The translations under genes and the position numbers were made by a program. Under the pieces are notes generated by a model. The model saw only the letters and a program-made list of their open reading frames with translations, had not been told where the DNA came from and did no database searches. A DNA stretch of 33,592 bases from Hyphomonadaceae bacterium (GTDB lineage Bacteria > Pseudomonadota > Alphaproteobacteria > Caulobacterales > Hyphomonadaceae): the NCBI GenBank assembly GCA_947478925.1, contig CANJXY010000019.1, positions 1 to 33,592 of the forward strand, given 5' to 3'. Shown in pieces: positions 32,163 to 33,592 of this stretch (position 1 is its first letter; every line of letters begins with the position of its first letter).

Positions 32163-32670
32163 GGCGGCTGCCTTTCGGTTGATGGAGGGGCGTATAGGGC
32201 GGGATGACGCGCTGCGCCAGATAGGGGAGCTGAAGCGTGGCGTTCAGGGCCGCCGTGCATACGTTCGCGTTCGCGCAGATGGCTGCGCGGTGGGTGGTTT
32301 GCGACGACGCGTGTCTAGCCGGATTCTGGCGGCGGGCATGCGTGAGGGCGTCGCGAACATCGCCTTCGCCCGCTCCCACAGCGAGGGCGCGTCAGAGCGC
32401 TTCAGTAGCCAGGTCTGGAAGCTCGCGTCGGTCATGGCGGGCATCATCCGTCGAGTTCGGCCTGTGTGAGATCGAAACATCCCAGATCGGCCAAATTGGA
32501 TCAGTAATGCGTTGAGTTTGCCGTGGTTGGACGCGGAGAGGCGTGCACAGAACTGGCCGGTTCTTGCGGTATCAAAGGGTGCTTGGAAGTTTGCGAGCCC
32601 GCCCCCCATCCTTCGAGACGATCGATGCTTCGTATCAATTCCCCAGGATCAGCGCTTCGCGACATGCGCG
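32163..32670. other. spacer, 508 bp, between metZ and the cyd genes
   Basis: No firm gene is seen. A minus-strand frame from 32435 to 32244 (63 codons, starting MTDASFQTWLLKRSDAPSLW) has a protein-like first half and an Arg/Thr-rich end, with no Shine-Dalgarno; it may be a decayed or chance frame. The metZ leader (32163-32240) was searched for SAM-II features (CGTGG...TTGCAGCCACG) and none were seen. Confidence 0.35.
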
Positions 32671-32820
32671 CTAGAGGATCAGCGCCCTCAGCGCATAGGC
32701 GGCGGTTGCGACGGCGAGGGCGCCTCCGATCCACAGAGCGGCGAACCAGAGCATGCTTTTGCCGAGGGGGCGTTTAGGTTCGCCGGCTTCGGGCGGTCCC
32801 TCAATGGTAGGTAGCTTCAT
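32671..32820 (-). CDS. small cytochrome bd subunit (CydX/DUF2474-like)
   Basis: The 49-residue protein reads MKLPTIEGPPEAGEPKRPLG at the N-terminus and then one membrane helix (SMLWFAALWIGGALAVATAA, then YALRALIL). A short cytoplasmic head, a W-x-x-LW motif and a single helix fit the DUF2474/CydX class of tiny subunits that stabilise cytochrome bd oxidase. Its ATG lies inside the end of cydB, overlapping by 20 nt in another frame, with AAGG 6 nt upstream, so translation is coupled. The sequence is short enough to be missed by gene callers. Confidence 0.85.
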   Translation of the reverse strand: MKLPTIEGPPEAGEPKRPLGKSMLWFAALWIGGALAVATAAYALRALIL

Positions 32821-33592
32821 CAGTCACCTTGGCGCGGAAGAGCCAGTAGACGTAGGCGGTGTAGCCCAGAATGATCGGCAGCATCGGGACCGCGCCCCAG
32901 AGCATAAGGGCGAGCGCGTTATCGGCGGCGGCGGCGTCTGCTGGCGTCATCTGGAACGGCACGATGTAGGGCCAGAGGCTGATGGCAAGGCCGACATAGC
33001 CGACGCCGAATAATCCGACGGCGTAAAGGTATGAAGCGAGGTGATGGCGCTGGTCGGCGCCGCGCCAGAGCAGGAAACAGAGAATGCCGCCGGTGATGGG
33101 CAGCGGTGCGAGCTGGACGAAGACCGGCCAGTCGACGCTGGTCATGGTGAGGCCCCATGCATAGGTGACGCGCTGGTCGACGCCGAGGGTGGCGAGACTA
33201 ACGGCGCCCATCGCGAGGGCGGTGAGGAGCGCGAGCTGTTTCGTCCAGATGCGGGCGCGTTCGAAGAGCGCGCCCTGCGTCTTGAACACGAGCCAAGCGG
33301 CGCCGAGAAGGGCGTAGCCGGTGGCAAGGGCCGTCGCGACAAGAAGCGAGAAAGGCGTGAGCCAGTCGAGCGGGCCGCCGACGAATTTTCCGTCGACGAC
33401 ATTCACGCCCTGGATGAAGCCGCCAAGAACCAGGCCCTGGGCCGCCGCGGCGACGATGGATCCGCCAGAGAATGCTATGGTCCACCATTTCTTGCCTAGC
33501 TTGCGGCCGTGATGGCGGAATTCAAAAGCGACACCCCGGAAGATCAACGCCAGCAGCATCAGAAAAATCGGGAGGTAGAGCGCAGGCATCAG
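32801..33592 (-). CDS. cydB: cytochrome bd ubiquinol oxidase subunit II (5' end cut by window edge)
   Basis: CydB is the membrane subunit that, with CydA, reduces oxygen with quinol at low oxygen or under cyanide or nitric-oxide stress. The visible 264 codons carry at least six hydrophobic segments and the family blocks RGVAFEFRHHG, GYALLGAAWLVFKTQG, PFFS-like FQLAPLPITGG and LWPYIVPFQMTPADAAAADNALALMLWGA with LGYTAYVYWLF at the end. About 75 N-terminal residues and cydA lie beyond the window. The DUF2474-type partner suggests the cyanide-insensitive (CIO) branch. Confidence 0.93.
   Translation of the reverse strand: MMPALYLPIFLMLLALIFRGVAFEFRHHGRKLGKKWWTIAFSGGSIVAAAAQGLVLGGFIQGVNVVDGKFVGGPLDWLTPFSLLVATALATGYALLGAAWLVFKTQGALFERARIWTKQLALLTALAMGAVSLATLGVDQRVTYAWGLTMTSVDWPVFVQLAPLPITGGILCFLLWRGADQRHHLASYLYAVGLFGVGYVGLAISLWPYIVPFQMTPADAAAADNALALMLWGAVPMLPIILGYTAYVYWLFRAKVTDEATYH

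Noticed and set aside
32163-32260. SAM-II riboswitch before metZ
   Set aside because: Often present before metZ/metA in alphaproteobacteria, but the conserved pseudoknot sequence was not found.

Overview
The window is GC-rich bacterial chromosome, most likely from an alphaproteobacterium of the Hyphomonadaceae/Caulobacterales type. Four things point there. The block lptC-lptA-lptB-rpoN-hpf-ptsN is in the order usual for that class. There is a FYDLN-type acidic protein beside aroA-cmk. argD-argF and hslO lie near one another, and metZ and apaG lie near one another. Many starts are TTG or GTG behind a good Shine-Dalgarno (SD) sequence. This placement rests on gene content and order; no database search was possible.

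Layout. 1-3166: the end of a response regulator, a small CxxC protein on the other strand, a soluble double-PAS chemotaxis receptor, and two gene-poor spacers. 3167-8123: a glutamine-hydrolysing asparagine synthetase, a secreted SOUL haem-binding protein divergent from a DCC (DUF393) thiol-disulfide protein, two small hypothetical proteins and a secreted protein with four cysteines. 8255-14015: an RNase D-like exonuclease, then envelope and global-control genes all on the plus strand (lptC, lptA, lptB, rpoN, hpf, ptsN). 14017-16004: an alpha/beta hydrolase, tRNA-Ala(GGC), a stretch of decayed reading frames, a strong hairpin, and the acidic FYDLG protein. 16120-21588: aroA-cmk (overlapping by 4 bp), a convergent serine beta-lactamase-family protein, then argD-argF.

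21653-24207 is the most distinctive part. After a C-terminal scrap of a LysR regulator come BLUF blue-light photoreceptor, folE (GTP cyclohydrolase I) and a short-chain dehydrogenase, all on the minus strand. They diverge from a DUF2256 zinc protein that leads into hslO (Hsp33). These four families are ones often met in light- or photo-oxidative-stress-linked clusters. Here they sit between argF and hslO, which are neighbours in many relatives, so the module looks inserted. A peroxiredoxin follows hslO, giving a local theme of light, redox and oxidative stress.

25899-33592: a TonB-dependent receptor with a PepSY membrane partner (probable iron acquisition, with a 12-bp intercistronic hairpin), apaG, a YceI lipoprotein with a near-perfect 16-bp palindrome upstream, metZ, and at the edge cydB with an overlapping 49-residue CydX/DUF2474 subunit of cytochrome bd oxidase. 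No CRISPR array, insertion sequence, rRNA or prophage was seen.
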